A stretch of DNA of 64,000 nucleotides from Ectobacillus panaciterrae DSM 19096 (GCF_000430785.1 NZ_AUMR01000003.1:62001-126000); one strand, 5' to 3'; numbered from the stretch's first letter, positions 27,489 to 37,583 are shown. Notes: generated by a model from the letters alone, not told the origin. Program-made: numbers and translations.

Positions 27489-28316
27489 ATGAAGAAAGAA
27501 CCATTTCAGTACAAAGACGGTATCTTGTGTTTGACAGCTTGGGACACTGTAACGGCAGGATTTTCGACACGAGAAGGCGGTGTAAGCAAGCAGCACTACG
27601 CATCTTTGAATTTGGGATTGCATGTGAGAGATCAGCAAGAAGCTGTGCATGAAAATAGGCGTCTTCTTGCTGAACATCTTCATTTTCCATTACATACATG
27701 GATTTGCTCCGAGCAGATTCACGACAATATTGTTCAAAAGGTCGGAGTTTCTGAACAAGGAAAAGGCGTATACGCTTATGAAGACGGAGTGCCGGGGACG
27801 GATGGCATTTATACACAAGAGGAGAATATTTTATTAACATCCTGTTATGCGGATTGTGTTCCGCTTTACTTTTATGCTCCGTCCCGGCGGCTTATTGGCT
27901 TGGCGCATGCTGGATGGAAAGGCACCGTAAAAGGGATTGCTCTTGAAATGATTAAAAAGTGGGTGCATGGTGAGCATATTCCTCTTTCTGATATACAAGT
28001 TGCCATTGGACCAGCTATCGGAGCATGCTGCTACGTAGTGGATGACAGAGTCATAGACGCAGTAAAGGAAATAGTAAATAATCCTGTTCCATACCGTATG
28101 GTGTCAGAAGGTCAATATACCCTTGATTTAAAAGAGATAAACCGATTGCTATGCTTACAGGCAGGCGTGCAGGAGAAGCACATCTTTATGTCATCTCTTT
28201 GTACAAGCTGTGAGGAGCAATGGTTTTTCTCTCATAGACGCGACCGTGGAAACACTGGGCGTATGCTAAGCTTTATAGGTTTTAAGGAGGTTCCGAGCAT
28301 TGACAGTTCAAGATAA
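27489..28316 (+). CDS. ylmD: PgeF/YlmD, polyphenol oxidase-fold (DUF152) purine nucleoside enzyme
   Basis: 275 residues of the YfiH/PgeF family. The metal or catalytic residues sit in EQIHDN (His), TSCYADCVPLYFY (Cys) and LAHAGWKGTVKG (His). Relatives were first called laccases. Later work shows purine nucleoside phosphorylase and adenosine deaminase activity, and a role in peptidoglycan precursor editing for E. coli PgeF. The start ATG 27489 follows TTGGGGTGA. It overlaps ylmE by 17 bases and leads the ylmD-ylmE-sepF-ylmG-ylmH run. Confidence 0.9.
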   Translation: MKKEPFQYKDGILCLTAWDTVTAGFSTREGGVSKQHYASLNLGLHVRDQQEAVHENRRLLAEHLHFPLHTWICSEQIHDNIVQKVGVSEQGKGVYAYEDGVPGTDGIYTQEENILLTSCYADCVPLYFYAPSRRLIGLAHAGWKGTVKGIALEMIKKWVHGEHIPLSDIQVAIGPAIGACCYVVDDRVIDAVKEIVNNPVPYRMVSEGQYTLDLKEINRLLCLQAGVQEKHIFMSSLCTSCEEQWFFSHRRDRGNTGRMLSFIGFKEVPSIDSSR

Positions 28317-28974
28317 TCTTTCATCTGTGAAAATAGAAATCGAAAAGGCGTGCCGGACAGCAGGCCGTTCGCCTGAAGAAGTCACGCTTGTTGCAGTTAC
28401 AAAAACAGTAGGAATCGAAAAAACAAAAGAGGTTCTCGAAGCTGGTGTACGGCATTTGGGAGAAAATCGGAATGAAGGGCTTTTACATAAGCACGAGGAA
28501 ATCGGGCAAGAAGCAATCTGGCATTTTATCGGCTCACTGCAAACACGGAAAGTGAAAGAGGTCATAAATAAAATCGACTACCTTCATTCGCTTGACAGAC
28601 TATCGCTGGCGGCGGAAATCCAAAAGCGTGCGGAAAAACCGATCCGATGCTTTGTACAAGTGAAAACATCAGAAGAGGAATCCAAGCATGGTCTTCATCC
28701 GGACGAAGTGCTAACTTTTATGGAAGAATTGGCTGTATATGATAAAATTCAAGTAATCGGGCTTATGACTATGGCTCCGTACACGGATGATACGAAAGAA
28801 ATCCGCAAATGCTTCCAAACTTTAAAAGCAGTACAAAAAGAAGTGCAGGATCTGCATCTTACGAATGCTCCTTGCAGCGAATTGTCCATGGGCATGTCCA
28901 ATGATTACTTCATCGCTGTAGAAGAAGGAGCGACTTATATTCGATTAGGAACGATATTAATAGGAGACAAGTAA
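28300..28974 (+). CDS. ylmE: YlmE, YggS/PLPBP family pyridoxal phosphate-binding protein
   Basis: A 224-residue alanine racemase-fold single-domain protein. The PLP lysine is in [13 protein letters not shown] (about residue 36). The other marks are [43 protein letters not shown] and IRLGTILIG. The family keeps vitamin B6 and amino acid pools balanced and has no known catalytic activity. It starts at TTG 28300 with TAAGGAGG upstream, inside the end of ylmD. Confidence 0.93.
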   Translation: MTVQDNLSSVKIEIEKACRTAGRSPEEVTLVAVTKTVGIEKTKEVLEAGVRHLGENRNEGLLHKHEEIGQEAIWHFIGSLQTRKVKEVINKIDYLHSLDRLSLAAEIQKRAEKPIRCFVQVKTSEEESKHGLHPDEVLTFMEELAVYDKIQVIGLMTMAPYTDDTKEIRKCFQTLKAVQKEVQDLHLTNAPCSELSMGMSNDYFIAVEEGATYIRLGTILIGDK

Positions 28975-28987
28975 GGAGGAGACATAT

Positions 28988-29440
28988 ATGAGTTGGTCAA
29001 AGGTAAAATATTTTTTCTTTGACACACCGGAAGAGCGACAAGAGCAGATGTCATATGAACAGGAAATGGAGAGAGAAGAAGAAATGGATGAAGAAATCCC
29101 GTTTACCAAGATGCCCCAAAAGCAAAACGTGGTCAGCATTGAAAAGGCAAAAAGCGGTGCAAAGGTTGTTCTTCTTGAGCCTCGCACCTATTCCGAAGCA
29201 CAAGGTATCTCGGACCATTTGAAGAATCGTCGAGCAGTTGTGATTAACTTGCAGAGAATGCCGACAGACCAAGCGTTAAGAATCGTTGATTTCCTAAGCG
29301 GAACCGTATATGCGATTGGCGGAGATATTCAAAAACTTGGCGTCAAGACATTTATATGCACGCCAGAAAGTGTAGATATCGTCGGGGCAATATCTGAATT
29401 GCTCGGAGAAGAAGAACATTCTAATGTAAAGAGGTGGTAA
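28988..29440 (+). CDS. sepF: Cell division protein SepF
   Basis: 150 residues. The N-terminal [16 protein letters not shown] is the membrane-binding amphipathic helix. A charged linker (about 17-45) and the SepF core follow ([58 protein letters not shown]). SepF polymerises into arcs and anchors FtsZ beside FtsA. TAAGGAGGAG precedes the ATG. It is in the usual ylm run. Confidence 0.96.
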   Translation: MSWSKVKYFFFDTPEERQEQMSYEQEMEREEEMDEEIPFTKMPQKQNVVSIEKAKSGAKVVLLEPRTYSEAQGISDHLKNRRAVVINLQRMPTDQALRIVDFLSGTVYAIGGDIQKLGVKTFICTPESVDIVGAISELLGEEEHSNVKRW

Positions 29441-29446
29441 AGCTTC

Positions 29447-29710
29447 ATGGCGATTATTTCTTCAGTACTTTTCACCATCTTTGAGGTTTACTATTACGCA
29501 TTAATTGTGTATATTTTGCTTTCATGGCTGCCGAGTGCGCGTGATTCAAGCTTTGGGCGTTTTTTAGCGCGTATTTGCGAACCATATTTGGAACCGTTTC
29601 GACGCATTATTCCTCCGCTCGGCATGATTGATATTTCGCCGATTGTTGCAATTTTGGTGCTTCGCTTCGCAAAAACTGGTTTGGCTCGGTTATTATACAT
29701 GATATCTTAG
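29447..29710 (+). CDS. ylmG: YlmG, YggT family membrane protein
   Basis: 87 residues with two membrane helices (about 5-26 and 62-85). The YggT signature [29 protein letters not shown] (split: [10 protein letters not shown], then [15 protein letters not shown]) is clear. The family is linked to division or membrane organisation by position with sepF and by the chloroplast homologue; the exact role is unknown. AGAGGTGG precedes the ATG. Confidence 0.92.
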   Translation: MAIISSVLFTIFEVYYYALIVYILLSWLPSARDSSFGRFLARICEPYLEPFRRIIPPLGMIDISPIVAILVLRFAKTGLARLLYMIS

Positions 29711-29721
29711 GAGCTATAGGA

Positions 29722-30495
29722 ATGAGTATTTACGATCATTTTCGACCAGAAGAAGCTGTTTTTGTAGACAAAGTAGCGGAATGGAAAGAAGGCGCCGAGT
29801 TTTATCATAAAACAAAGCTGACCGACTTTCTTGACCCGCGTGAACAGCAAATTATAACTTCTCTCATCGGCAGTCATTCCGACGTTTCTGTTCAATTTTA
29901 TGGGGGCGCTTCTGGTACAGAGCGTAAACGAGCATTGATTTCTCCTTCTTATGTTGTTCCGGAAGAAGGAGATTTTCAAGTGGAGATTCTTCAGATTGAG
30001 TATGCTGCTAAGTTTTTTACCATTGAGCATAGACAAGTGCTTGGCGCGCTTATGTCGCTTGGATTGAAAAGGGAAAAATACGGTGATATTTTAGTCCAAG
30101 GAGAAACTGTCCATATCGCAGCAGCAAAAGAAGTCTCTGATTATATTATAATGAATTTGCAATCCATCGGCAGGGCAAAAGTATCTCTTACAACGATTCC
30201 AGCGCACCAAATTGCACATATACAAGAAGAATGGAGTGAAAAAACAGGAACTGTCTCTTCTCTTCGTCTTGACGTTTTAATAGCTGAAATGTTTCATGTA
30301 TCCCGTCAAAAGGTGCAGCCGCTTATTAAAAACGGACTTGTGAAGGTGAATTGGAAGACGGTAGAGCAGCCCTCTTTCGAATGCTTTGCAGGCGATATAT
30401 TCTCAGTAAGAGGGTACGGGCGCAGCAAACTTCTGTCTATTGACGGGAAATCAAAGCGCGATAAATGGAGAGTTATGTACGGCTTGTTAAAATAA
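29722..30495 (+). CDS. ylmH: YlmH, S4-domain RNA-binding protein
   Basis: 257 residues. An N-terminal RRM-like YlmH domain is followed by a C-terminal S4 domain (about 182-240, SSLRLDVLIAEMFHVSRQKV, then LIKNGLVKVNWKTVE and GDIFSVRGYGR). B. subtilis YlmH binds large ribosomal subunits obstructed by peptidyl-tRNA and takes part in quality control related to RqcH. An rqcH gene lies later in this window. TTAGGAGCT precedes the ATG. Confidence 0.93.
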   Translation: MSIYDHFRPEEAVFVDKVAEWKEGAEFYHKTKLTDFLDPREQQIITSLIGSHSDVSVQFYGGASGTERKRALISPSYVVPEEGDFQVEILQIEYAAKFFTIEHRQVLGALMSLGLKREKYGDILVQGETVHIAAAKEVSDYIIMNLQSIGRAKVSLTTIPAHQIAHIQEEWSEKTGTVSSLRLDVLIAEMFHVSRQKVQPLIKNGLVKVNWKTVEQPSFECFAGDIFSVRGYGRSKLLSIDGKSKRDKWRVMYGLLK

Positions 30496-30584
30496 GTCGG
30501 TTTTGAGAAGGGGATTTTCTGATTTTGTCGAAAAGAAGATATAACTAAAATGTAATTCTATACGACTACTTGGAGGTGGCGTTT

Positions 30585-31088
30585 GTGCCTTTAACACCAT
30601 TGGATATTCATAATAAAGAATTTGGCCGCGGCTTTCGCGGATACGATGAAGATGAAGTAAATGAGTTTCTGGACCAAGTCATTAAAGATTACGAGCTTGT
30701 GATCCGCGAGAAAAAAACGCTGGAAGAAAAAGTAGCTGAGCTTGAGCAAAAGCTTAGTCATTTCTCAAGCATTGAAGCTACGCTGAACAAATCCATTGTG
30801 ATTGCGCAGGAGGCTGCAGAAGAAGTGAAGCGCAATGCACAAAAAGAAGCGAAGCTTATTATTCGCGAGGCAGAAAAGAATGCTGACCGCATTATTAATG
30901 AAGCCCTTATGAAATCACGCAAAGTATCATTTGATATTGAAGAATTGAAAAAGCAGTCTAAGGTGTTCCGCAGCCGCTTCCGCATGCTTTTGGAAGCGCA
31001 GCTTGACATGCTGAGCAACGATGATTGGGACAAGCTTCTTGAACTGGAAGACGAAACAGAGTTCCTCAAGCAAGAAGAGACGCTGTAA
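30585..31088 (+). CDS. divIVA: Septum site-determining/polar scaffold protein DivIVA
   Basis: 167 residues. The lipid-binding N-terminal domain contains PLTPLDIHNKEFGRGFRGYD, with the exposed phenylalanine used in membrane binding, then EDEVNEFLDQVIKDYE. Long coiled coils follow (about 30-55 and 60-140). DivIVA marks negatively curved membrane at poles and septa. GTG 30585, 6 bases after TGGAGGTGG, gives the family's PLTP start; an upstream in-frame ATG at 30570 is less likely. Confidence 0.96.
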   Translation: MPLTPLDIHNKEFGRGFRGYDEDEVNEFLDQVIKDYELVIREKKTLEEKVAELEQKLSHFSSIEATLNKSIVIAQEAAEEVKRNAQKEAKLIIREAEKNADRIINEALMKSRKVSFDIEELKKQSKVFRSRFRMLLEAQLDMLSNDDWDKLLELEDETEFLKQEETL

Positions 31089-31090
31089 AC

Positions 31091-31119
31091 TTGACGTATT
31101 GCTAATAATTACATATAAT
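31091..31119 (+). promoter_or_regulatory. Sigma-A promoter of the ileS T-box transcript
   Basis: TTGACG (31091-31096), 17 bases, TATAAT (31114-31119). The -35 starts 3 bases after the divIVA stop. Transcription should start near 31126. Confidence 0.8.
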
Positions 31120-31125
31120 TCAATA

Positions 31126-31376
31126 ACAAATGCTTTTCGATAAAAACTAGGATAGGGACGAGTACTTCTTTCCCCCTTATATAGCGAATCGAGGACGGTG
31201 GAAGCTCGATATAAGGAAAAGGAGGAATATCACCCTGGAGTTCCACGCTGAAACAGAGTAAGTGCTGGCGTTCATTCACGTTACGAATATAAGGTGGACT
31301 ATTATAGTCTATTAGGGTGGTACCGCGGGAGACCTTCTCGTCCCTTTTTGGGGATGAGTGGGTCTCTTTTTGTTTT
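31126..31376 (+). ncRNA. T-box leader (isoleucine) controlling ileS
   Basis: The T-box AGGGTGGTACCGCG is at 31314-31327. Stem I precedes it, with a probable specifier codon ATC at 31229-31231, the isoleucine codon, followed by ACC. The terminator pairs GAGACC (from 31330) and CTCGTCCC with GGGGATGAG and GGTCTC, ending in TTTTTG near 31375. Uncharged tRNA-Ile pairs with the specifier and the T-box bulge, favouring the antiterminator so that ileS is expressed. Confidence 0.93.
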
Positions 31377-31403
31377 TGTCGCAAAATTAGGAGGAATGAT
31401 TGC

Positions 31404-34169
31404 ATGGATTACAAAGATACGTTACTGATGCCAAAAACAGAGTTTCCGATGCGCGGCAATTTGCCGAAGCGTGAGCCGGACATTCAATCTAACTGGTCTA
31501 ATATGGATATTTATGCAAAAGTGCAGGAGCGCACAAAGGATCGTCCGCTATTCGTGCTGCATGACGGCCCGCCGTATGCAAATGGCGATATTCATATGGG
31601 ACATGCTTTAAACAAAGTATTAAAAGACTTTATTGTTCGTTATAAATCCATGAACGGCTTTTGTGCACCATATGTACCGGGCTGGGATACGCATGGTTTG
31701 CCAATCGAGCAGGCTTTAACAAATAAAGGTGTAAAGCGTAAGGAAATGACGGTGGCAGAGTTCCGCAAGTTGTGCGAAGAGTATGCTTATGAGCAAGTGG
31801 ATCGTCAGCGCGAACAATTTATGCGCCTTGGCGTGCGCGGTGACTGGTACAATCCGTATATCACATTAAAACCGGAATACGAAGCGCAGCAAATCAAAGT
31901 GTTTGGCGATATGGCCAAAAAAGGCTATATTTACAAAGGTTTAAAGCCGGTATACTGGTCTCCGACGAGCGAGTCGGCACTCGCTGAAGCGGAAATTGAA
32001 TATAAGGATAAAAAATCACCATCTATTTATGTAGCCTTTGATGTGAAAGATGGAAAAGGCGTATTGGAAGGCGATGAGAAATTCATCATCTGGACAACGA
32101 CTCCTTGGACAATTCCAGCAAACTTGGGCATTTCTTTACATCCGGAGCTTGAGTACAGCGTAGTGAAAGCAAACGGCTCAAAATATATCATAGCTTCTGC
32201 TTTGCTTGAAGAGGTAACAAAAACGCTGGCATGGGAAAATCCAGAGGTTGTTAAAACGGTAAAAGGCATCGAGCTTGAATATGTAGTGGCGAAACATCCG
32301 ATTTACGGTCGCGACTCTCTTGTGATGGTAGGCGAGCATGTTACAACAGATGCAGGTACGGGTTGCGTTCATACAGCTCCGGGTCACGGGGAAGATGACT
32401 TTCAAGTAAGTCAAAAGTACGGATTGGAAGTGCTTTGTCCAGTAGATGATAAAGGCTGTTTAACGAGCGAAGCGCCGGGTTTTGAAGGTCTATTTTATGA
32501 TCAAGCAAATAAACCGATTACACAAAAGCTTGAAGAAGCAGGCGCATTATTAAAGCTTGCTTTCATTACACACTCTTATCCGCATGACTGGAGAACGAAA
32601 AAGCCGATTATCTTCCGCGCGACAGCGCAATGGTTTGCATCTATCGACTCCTTCCGAAAAGAGCTGATGCAGGCTGTGCAAGAAACAAAATGGGTGCCGG
32701 CGTGGGGCGAAACGCGTCTGTTCAACATGGTGCGCGACCGCGGCGACTGGTGTATTTCCCGTCAGCGTGCATGGGGTGTGCCGATTCCGGTATTCTATGC
32801 GGAAAACGGTGATCCGATTATTACTGATGAAACAATCGATCATGTAGCGGCGTTGTTCCGTGAGCACGGTTCGAATATTTGGTTCGAGCGCGAAGCAAAA
32901 GATTTATTGCCTGAAGGCTTCACGCATCCGTCCAGTCCGAATGGCGGATTTAGAAAAGAAACAGACATCATGGATGTTTGGTTTGATTCCGGCTCTTCTC
33001 ATCAGGCAGTACTCGAGGAGCGCGACGATTTACAGCGTCCGGCAGATTTATATCTAGAAGGCTCTGACCAATACCGCGGCTGGTTCAACTCTTCCCTGTC
33101 TACAGCGGTTGCAGTAACAGGAAAAGCGCCATACAAAGGCGTACTGAGCCACGGCTTCGTATTGGACGGCGAAGGCCGCAAGATGAGCAAGTCGCTTGGC
33201 AATGTAGTAGTACCGAAAAAAATTCTGGACCAGCTTGGCGGAGACATCCTGCGTTTATGGGTTGCTTCAGTAGACTACCAAGCAGACGTGCGTATTTCTG
33301 ACGATATCTTAAAACAAGTTGCGGAAGTATATCGTAAAATCCGCAACACATTCCGTTTCTTGCTGGGTAACCTGGACGGCTTCGACCCAAGCCGTCATGC
33401 ATTGGCAACAAATGAATTGCGTGAAGTAGACCGTTATATGCTTGTAAAACTGAACGATTTAATCCGCAGAACAAAAGAAGCATATGACACATATGAATTT
33501 GCGGCTATCTATCATGCGGTTCATAACTTCTGTACGATTGATTTAAGTTCGTTCTATTTAGATTTTGCAAAAGACATTTTATACATCGAGGGAGCGGACA
33601 GCAGCGACCGCCGTGCAATCCAGACGGTTCTGTATAAAGTGCTTGTTTCTCTTACAAAGCTTGTTTCTCCGATTTTATCGCATACGGCAGATGAAGTATG
33701 GGCATACGTACCTGGCGTTACAGAGGAAAGCGTGCAGCTTACTGATATGCCAGAACTGGTAGAGGTAGCTGATGCAGATGCATTAAAAGAAAAATGGGAT
33801 GCATTTATGCTCCTTCGCGACGATGTGCTGAAGGCATTAGAAACGGCGCGTAACGAAAAGGTAATCGGCAAATCTTTGAATGCAAGCATCACTCTTTATC
33901 CGACAAGCAGCTTGAAAGCATTGCTTGAATCCGTTACAGAGGACTTAAAGCAACTCTTCATCGTATCCGGTTTTGAACTTGCGGGTACAATGGAAGAAGC
34001 ACCTGCAGATGCTCAAAAATATGAGCATACAGCTGTCCTCGTTAAACAGGCAGAAGGCAAAACTTGTGAACGCTGCTGGGTAGTATCCCCGACTGTAGGG
34101 CAAGACGCAGAGCATCCGACACTTTGCTTGCGCTGTGCCTCCGTGGTAAAAGAAAATTACGTGAAGTAA
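31404..34169 (+). CDS. ileS: Isoleucine-tRNA ligase
   Basis: 921 residues, the length of B. subtilis IleS. The HIGH-type motif is HMGH near residue 64, and KMSKS starts near residue 593. The editing CP1 domain lies between, with the [14 protein letters not shown] segment. The C-terminal zinc ribbon shows CERCW and CLRC, which marks the bacterial type 1 enzyme. The start ATG 31404 follows TAGGAGGAA; an upstream frame from 31317 runs through the T-box and is rejected. Expression is controlled by the T-box leader. Confidence 0.98.
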   Translation: MDYKDTLLMPKTEFPMRGNLPKREPDIQSNWSNMDIYAKVQERTKDRPLFVLHDGPPYANGDIHMGHALNKVLKDFIVRYKSMNGFCAPYVPGWDTHGLPIEQALTNKGVKRKEMTVAEFRKLCEEYAYEQVDRQREQFMRLGVRGDWYNPYITLKPEYEAQQIKVFGDMAKKGYIYKGLKPVYWSPTSESALAEAEIEYKDKKSPSIYVAFDVKDGKGVLEGDEKFIIWTTTPWTIPANLGISLHPELEYSVVKANGSKYIIASALLEEVTKTLAWENPEVVKTVKGIELEYVVAKHPIYGRDSLVMVGEHVTTDAGTGCVHTAPGHGEDDFQVSQKYGLEVLCPVDDKGCLTSEAPGFEGLFYDQANKPITQKLEEAGALLKLAFITHSYPHDWRTKKPIIFRATAQWFASIDSFRKELMQAVQETKWVPAWGETRLFNMVRDRGDWCISRQRAWGVPIPVFYAENGDPIITDETIDHVAALFREHGSNIWFEREAKDLLPEGFTHPSSPNGGFRKETDIMDVWFDSGSSHQAVLEERDDLQRPADLYLEGSDQYRGWFNSSLSTAVAVTGKAPYKGVLSHGFVLDGEGRKMSKSLGNVVVPKKILDQLGGDILRLWVASVDYQADVRISDDILKQVAEVYRKIRNTFRFLLGNLDGFDPSRHALATNELREVDRYMLVKLNDLIRRTKEAYDTYEFAAIYHAVHNFCTIDLSSFYLDFAKDILYIEGADSSDRRAIQTVLYKVLVSLTKLVSPILSHTADEVWAYVPGVTEESVQLTDMPELVEVADADALKEKWDAFMLLRDDVLKALETARNEKVIGKSLNASITLYPTSSLKALLESVTEDLKQLFIVSGFELAGTMEEAPADAQKYEHTAVLVKQAEGKTCERCWVVSPTVGQDAEHPTLCLRCASVVKENYVK

Positions 34170-34174
34170 TGAAG

Positions 34175-34207
34175 AAACGGCTGTCTATTCACAGGCAGCC
34201 GTTTTTT
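34175..34207 (+). terminator. Rho-independent terminator after ileS
   Basis: AAACGGCTGTCT pairs with AGGCAGCCGTTT (wobble), followed by six T. Confidence 0.9.
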
Positions 34208-34208
34208 A

Positions 34209-34520
34209 TTGTCTAACTCCGCCTCCTATATAAACGTGAATAAAAAAACGTTTTTTTATAGTGGGGAGAGATCATCTGGCGACGTGCAGAAGCGGTCAGA
34301 CCTTTGTAGTGGTTCATGCAAGAGTAAACCAGAGAGAAGAAGCATATCATACTCCTTTTTCGTTACACATAGCACATGGAAATGTCGAAATTATAATTCA
34401 CTCATATATAGATAGATGCTTCAACAGAGAACCGTCCGCCACAAAAGGAAAAAAGCGCCTTTTAGGGCGGAGAACCTTATACTCTGTGCCTGAACGAGCC
34501 GGCTTCGTTTTTCTGTTCCC
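34209..34520 (+). repeat. Composite repeat: GTCTAGCTCC family ends flanking a copy of the nuclease-module repeat
   Basis: The left edge GTCTAACTCCGCC (34210) and right edge CTGAACGAGCCGGCTTCG (34491-34509) match the ends of the repeats at 1911 and 26880. Between them, 34258-34410 is an inverted partial copy (roughly 85-90 percent by eye) of 48374-48532, which lies in the orphan HNH nuclease frame. Another hairpin, GTCCGCC/GGGCGGAG-like, lies at about 34433-34470. No intact gene is present; the open frames here are broken or unlike any protein. Confidence 0.7.
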
Positions 34521-34605
34521 TTAATAGGAAAAAAGTGTGTTAGGTAACAGCGATGTTTTCGGACAAACTAAAGCTACATTTAACGGTGATGGAGGGAATT
34601 TCAAC

Positions 34606-34941
34606 GTGAATGCAGCTTATGCCGACATTAAAAGAGAATTGGAATTAATACGTGAGGAATTAAAATATCGCCTGCAAAAAGAAAGACATGCCTTCTATTA
34701 CACAGAAATGAGCGAAGAATTATTTGGAGTATTATCAGATGATGAGGAAAGAAAGAAAAAAACGGTTCTTCATCATATTCAGGAGGACTTAAAGGATGTA
34801 GAGCGCGCCCTTTTTAAAATGGATATTGGGATGTATGGCATATGTGAAGAAACAGGACAAACATTATCCTTTGATCAGCTTCGTGTTATGCCCACAGCGC
34901 GTACTATACACGAATTTTTATATGAACGTTTAACAGTATAG
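34606..34941 (+). CDS. ylyA: YlyA, TraR/DksA-like protein without the zinc cysteines
   Basis: 111 residues starting at GTG 34606, seven bases after GGAGGGAA. A helical coiled-coil hairpin (about 8-75) is followed by a DksA/TraR-type tail, GMYGICEETGQTLSFDQLRV. The canonical C4 zinc finger would read CxxC...CxxC. Here only the first cysteine remains, so metal binding is doubtful. B. subtilis ylyA has the same place between ileS and lspA and is reported to affect late sporulation transcription. The name is position- and fold-based. A frame back to 34537 lacks a ribosome site. Confidence 0.82.
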   Translation: MNAAYADIKRELELIREELKYRLQKERHAFYYTEMSEELFGVLSDDEERKKKTVLHHIQEDLKDVERALFKMDIGMYGICEETGQTLSFDQLRVMPTARTIHEFLYERLTV

Positions 34942-35059
34942 TGATTTTAATCAATCACGCTCTTAACGTCTGTTTCTGCTTCTTGCAGTGAAAGACATGT
35001 AAGGACGGGACAAACACAATAATGATATTTTACAACTTCTTTTATATTTTATACTCTCG

Positions 35060-35121
35060 CATGGACAGTTCATTGTGAAAACTTCTCAGCTATGCTAAAA
35101 TTTTGAGGTACACTGTCCATG
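35060..35121 (+). promoter_or_regulatory. Promoter of lspA flanked by a 10-base inverted repeat
   Basis: TTGTGA (35073-35078), 17 bases ending in TGC, and TAAAAT (35096-35101): a sigma-A promoter with extended -10. It is bracketed by CATGGACAGT (35060-35069) and ACTGTCCATG (35112-35121), a perfect inverted repeat that could place an operator on both sides of the promoter. No cognate regulator is apparent. Confidence 0.6.
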
Positions 35122-35134
35122 TGGGGGAAAAAAG

Positions 35135-35593
35135 ATGATCTATTATTTGATAGCGTTATTTGTAATCCTGATTGATCAATTGTCAAAATGGCTGATTGTG
35201 AAAAATATGGAATTAGGAGAGAGTATTCCGATCATTAACGATGTGCTGTACATAACGTCTCACCGGAACAAAGGAGCTGCATGGGGCATTTTGCAAAACC
35301 AAATGTGGTTTTTTTATGTGATTACGATAGTATTCATTGCTGCTGTTGTGTATTACATGCGAAAATATGCAAAAACAGATAAGCTGTTGGGTATATCATT
35401 GGGACTTATTCTAGGCGGAGCAATCGGTAACTTTATTGATCGCGTTGTACGTAAAGAAGTTGTAGACTTCATTCATACGTACATTTTCTCATACAATTTC
35501 CCGGTCTTTAACGTTGCAGATTCCGCATTGTGCATCGGTGTAGCGTTAATTTTCATTCAGACGCTGCTAGAAGGGAAGAAAGCGAAGGAGTAG
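35135..35593 (+). CDS. lspA: Lipoprotein signal peptidase
   Basis: 152 residues with four membrane helices. The catalytic aspartates are in [11 protein letters not shown] and [14 protein letters not shown]. An early conserved aspartate sits in LIDQLSKW, and [14 protein letters not shown] is the usual periplasm-facing loop. LspA cleaves signal peptides of prolipoproteins after lipidation. TGGGGGAAA precedes the ATG. ylyB follows after 5 bases and is probably co-transcribed. Confidence 0.97.
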   Translation: MIYYLIALFVILIDQLSKWLIVKNMELGESIPIINDVLYITSHRNKGAAWGILQNQMWFFYVITIVFIAAVVYYMRKYAKTDKLLGISLGLILGGAIGNFIDRVVRKEVVDFIHTYIFSYNFPVFNVADSALCIGVALIFIQTLLEGKKAKE

Positions 35594-35598
35594 GATAT

Positions 35599-36513
35599 AT
35601 GGAAGAAGTAGTGCAAGTGACTGTAACGGAAGAACAAAAAGGCGAGCGCATCGACAAAGTGCTTGCAGGTGTGAATGAGGAATGGTCACGTTCGCAGGTG
35701 CAGCAATGGATTAAAGATGGTGTCGTTACCGTTAACGGACAAAGCGTAAAAGGCAATTATAAAGCAAAAGCAGGCGATGAGATTACAATCCTCATTCCTG
35801 AACCGGAGCCGCTTGATGTACTTCCGGAAGAGATGGACTTAGATATTTATTATGAAGATCAAGACGTTATCGTTGTGAACAAGCCAAGCGGCATGGTTGT
35901 GCACCCGGCGCCTGGGCATACGACTGGCACGCTCGTGAATGGCTTAATGGCTCATTGCAATGATTTATCCGGTATTAATGGTGTGATGCGCCCTGGAATT
36001 GTGCACCGTATCGATAAGGATACATCAGGGTTATTAATGGTTGCTAAAAACGATATGGCACATGAGTCGCTTGTGAATCAGCTTGTGGCTAAGACGGTAA
36101 CGAGACGATATAAAGCAATTGTACATGGCGTTATTCCACATGATACAGGCACAATCGACGCGCCGATTGGCCGTGATAAGCATGACCGTCAAAGTATGAC
36201 CGTAGAGGAAAACGGCAAGCATGCTGTTACGCATTTCCGTGTGCTCGAACGCTTTAAAGACTTTACCTTTGTAGAGTGTCAGCTGGAGACGGGACGCACG
36301 CATCAAATTCGCGTGCATATGAAGTATATTGGCTATCCGCTTGCGGGTGATCCGAAATATGGACCGAAAAAAACATTGGATATTGAGGGGCAAGCGCTGC
36401 ATGCTGGAATTTTAGGGTTCAACCATCCTAGAACGGGTGAATACCTAGAGTTTGAAGCGCCGCTTCCGAAAGAATTTGAAGATACATTAGAGTATTTACG
36501 CAGATCATCTTGA
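35599..36513 (+). CDS. ylyB: YlyB, RluD/RluA-family 23S rRNA pseudouridine synthase
   Basis: 304 residues. An N-terminal S4 RNA-binding domain (about 15-75, GERIDKVLAGVNEEWSRSQV) precedes the RluA catalytic domain. The catalytic aspartate lies in PGIVHRIDKDTSGLLMVAK. LETGRTHQIRVHM and HPRTGEYLEFEAPLP complete the family. By homology it probably modifies helix 69 or nearby 23S rRNA uridines; the exact site is not provable here. ATG 35599 follows GAAGGAG. The pyr promoter overlaps its stop codon. Confidence 0.93.
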   Translation: MEEVVQVTVTEEQKGERIDKVLAGVNEEWSRSQVQQWIKDGVVTVNGQSVKGNYKAKAGDEITILIPEPEPLDVLPEEMDLDIYYEDQDVIVVNKPSGMVVHPAPGHTTGTLVNGLMAHCNDLSGINGVMRPGIVHRIDKDTSGLLMVAKNDMAHESLVNQLVAKTVTRRYKAIVHGVIPHDTGTIDAPIGRDKHDRQSMTVEENGKHAVTHFRVLERFKDFTFVECQLETGRTHQIRVHMKYIGYPLAGDPKYGPKKTLDIEGQALHAGILGFNHPRTGEYLEFEAPLPKEFEDTLEYLRRSS

Positions 36514-36538
36514 CATATGGCGAAAATTTTGTCATACT
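36510..36538 (+). promoter_or_regulatory. Sigma-A promoter of the pyr operon
   Basis: TTGACA (36510-36515), 17 bases, CATACT (36533-36538). It overlaps the ylyB stop codon and precedes the first PyrR attenuator. Confidence 0.75.
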
Positions 36539-36544
36539 GACAAC

Positions 36545-37242
<698 letters not shown>

Positions 37243-37256
37243 TGCCCTTTTAAATG

Positions 37257-37350
37257 CAGTCCCGTGAGGCTGACAAAGGGTCATGCTTTCTCATGCTTTT
37301 TAAGTATGGGATGCAGGACTCTTTGTGCAGCGGGCACAAAGAGTTTTTTT
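37257..37350 (+). promoter_or_regulatory. PyrR-dependent attenuator 2 (after pyrR)
   Basis: A second PyrR-binding loop, GCAGTCCCGTGAGGCTG (37257-37273), is followed by a strong terminator, ACTCTTTGTGC (37318-37328) with GCACAAAGAGT (37334-37344) and seven T. In B. subtilis there are three attenuators because pyrP intervenes; here only two exist. Confidence 0.88.
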
Positions 37351-37375
37351 ATTGAGGATGATTAGATATTCATGA

Positions 37376-37513
37376 AGCAGCAAGGTCGGCGCAACTGTGC
37401 TTGCAGCAATGATTAGATTCAGACCTGCCTTTGCCGAAAACAAAAGAAGAGACGCGCGTAAACGATTTAAAACAGCAATTATCGTAGGCTATATTTTAAA
37501 TGAAGTCTTATGA
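37376..37513 (+). pseudogene. Open frame remnant between the second pyr attenuator and pyrB
   Basis: An in-frame stretch of 45 codons without a good start reads VGATVLAAMIRFRPAFAE, NKRRDARKRFKTAIIVGY and ILNEVL before a stop. An internal ATG at 37409 has no ribosome site. The composition is protein-like, but I recognise neither PyrP nor any other family. It occupies the place where pyrP normally lies and may be the end of a lost gene. Confidence 0.3.
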
Positions 37514-37537
37514 GAATCAGGTATTTTTATTCACATA

Positions 37538-37566
37538 TTGTTATAAACATTCACAAATGATAAAAT
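37538..37566 (+). promoter_or_regulatory. Candidate sigma-A promoter directly before pyrB
   Basis: TTGTTA (37538-37543), 17 bases ending in TGA, TAAAAT (37561-37566), an extended -10. It lies downstream of both PyrR attenuators and only 26 bases before the pyrB ATG. Transcripts from it would escape PyrR attenuation. Confidence 0.55.
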
Positions 37567-37583
37567 GAAAAATAGAGAGATGA

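Noticed and set aside
31317-31403. N-terminal extension of ileS
   Set aside because: The extra codons run through the T-box and its terminator. ATG 31404 matches the family start and has TAGGAGGAA.
34261-34524. 87-codon frame after ileS
   Set aside because: It is made of repeat sequence. The coding-like signal is on the opposite strand, as a broken copy of the 48.4-kb segment.
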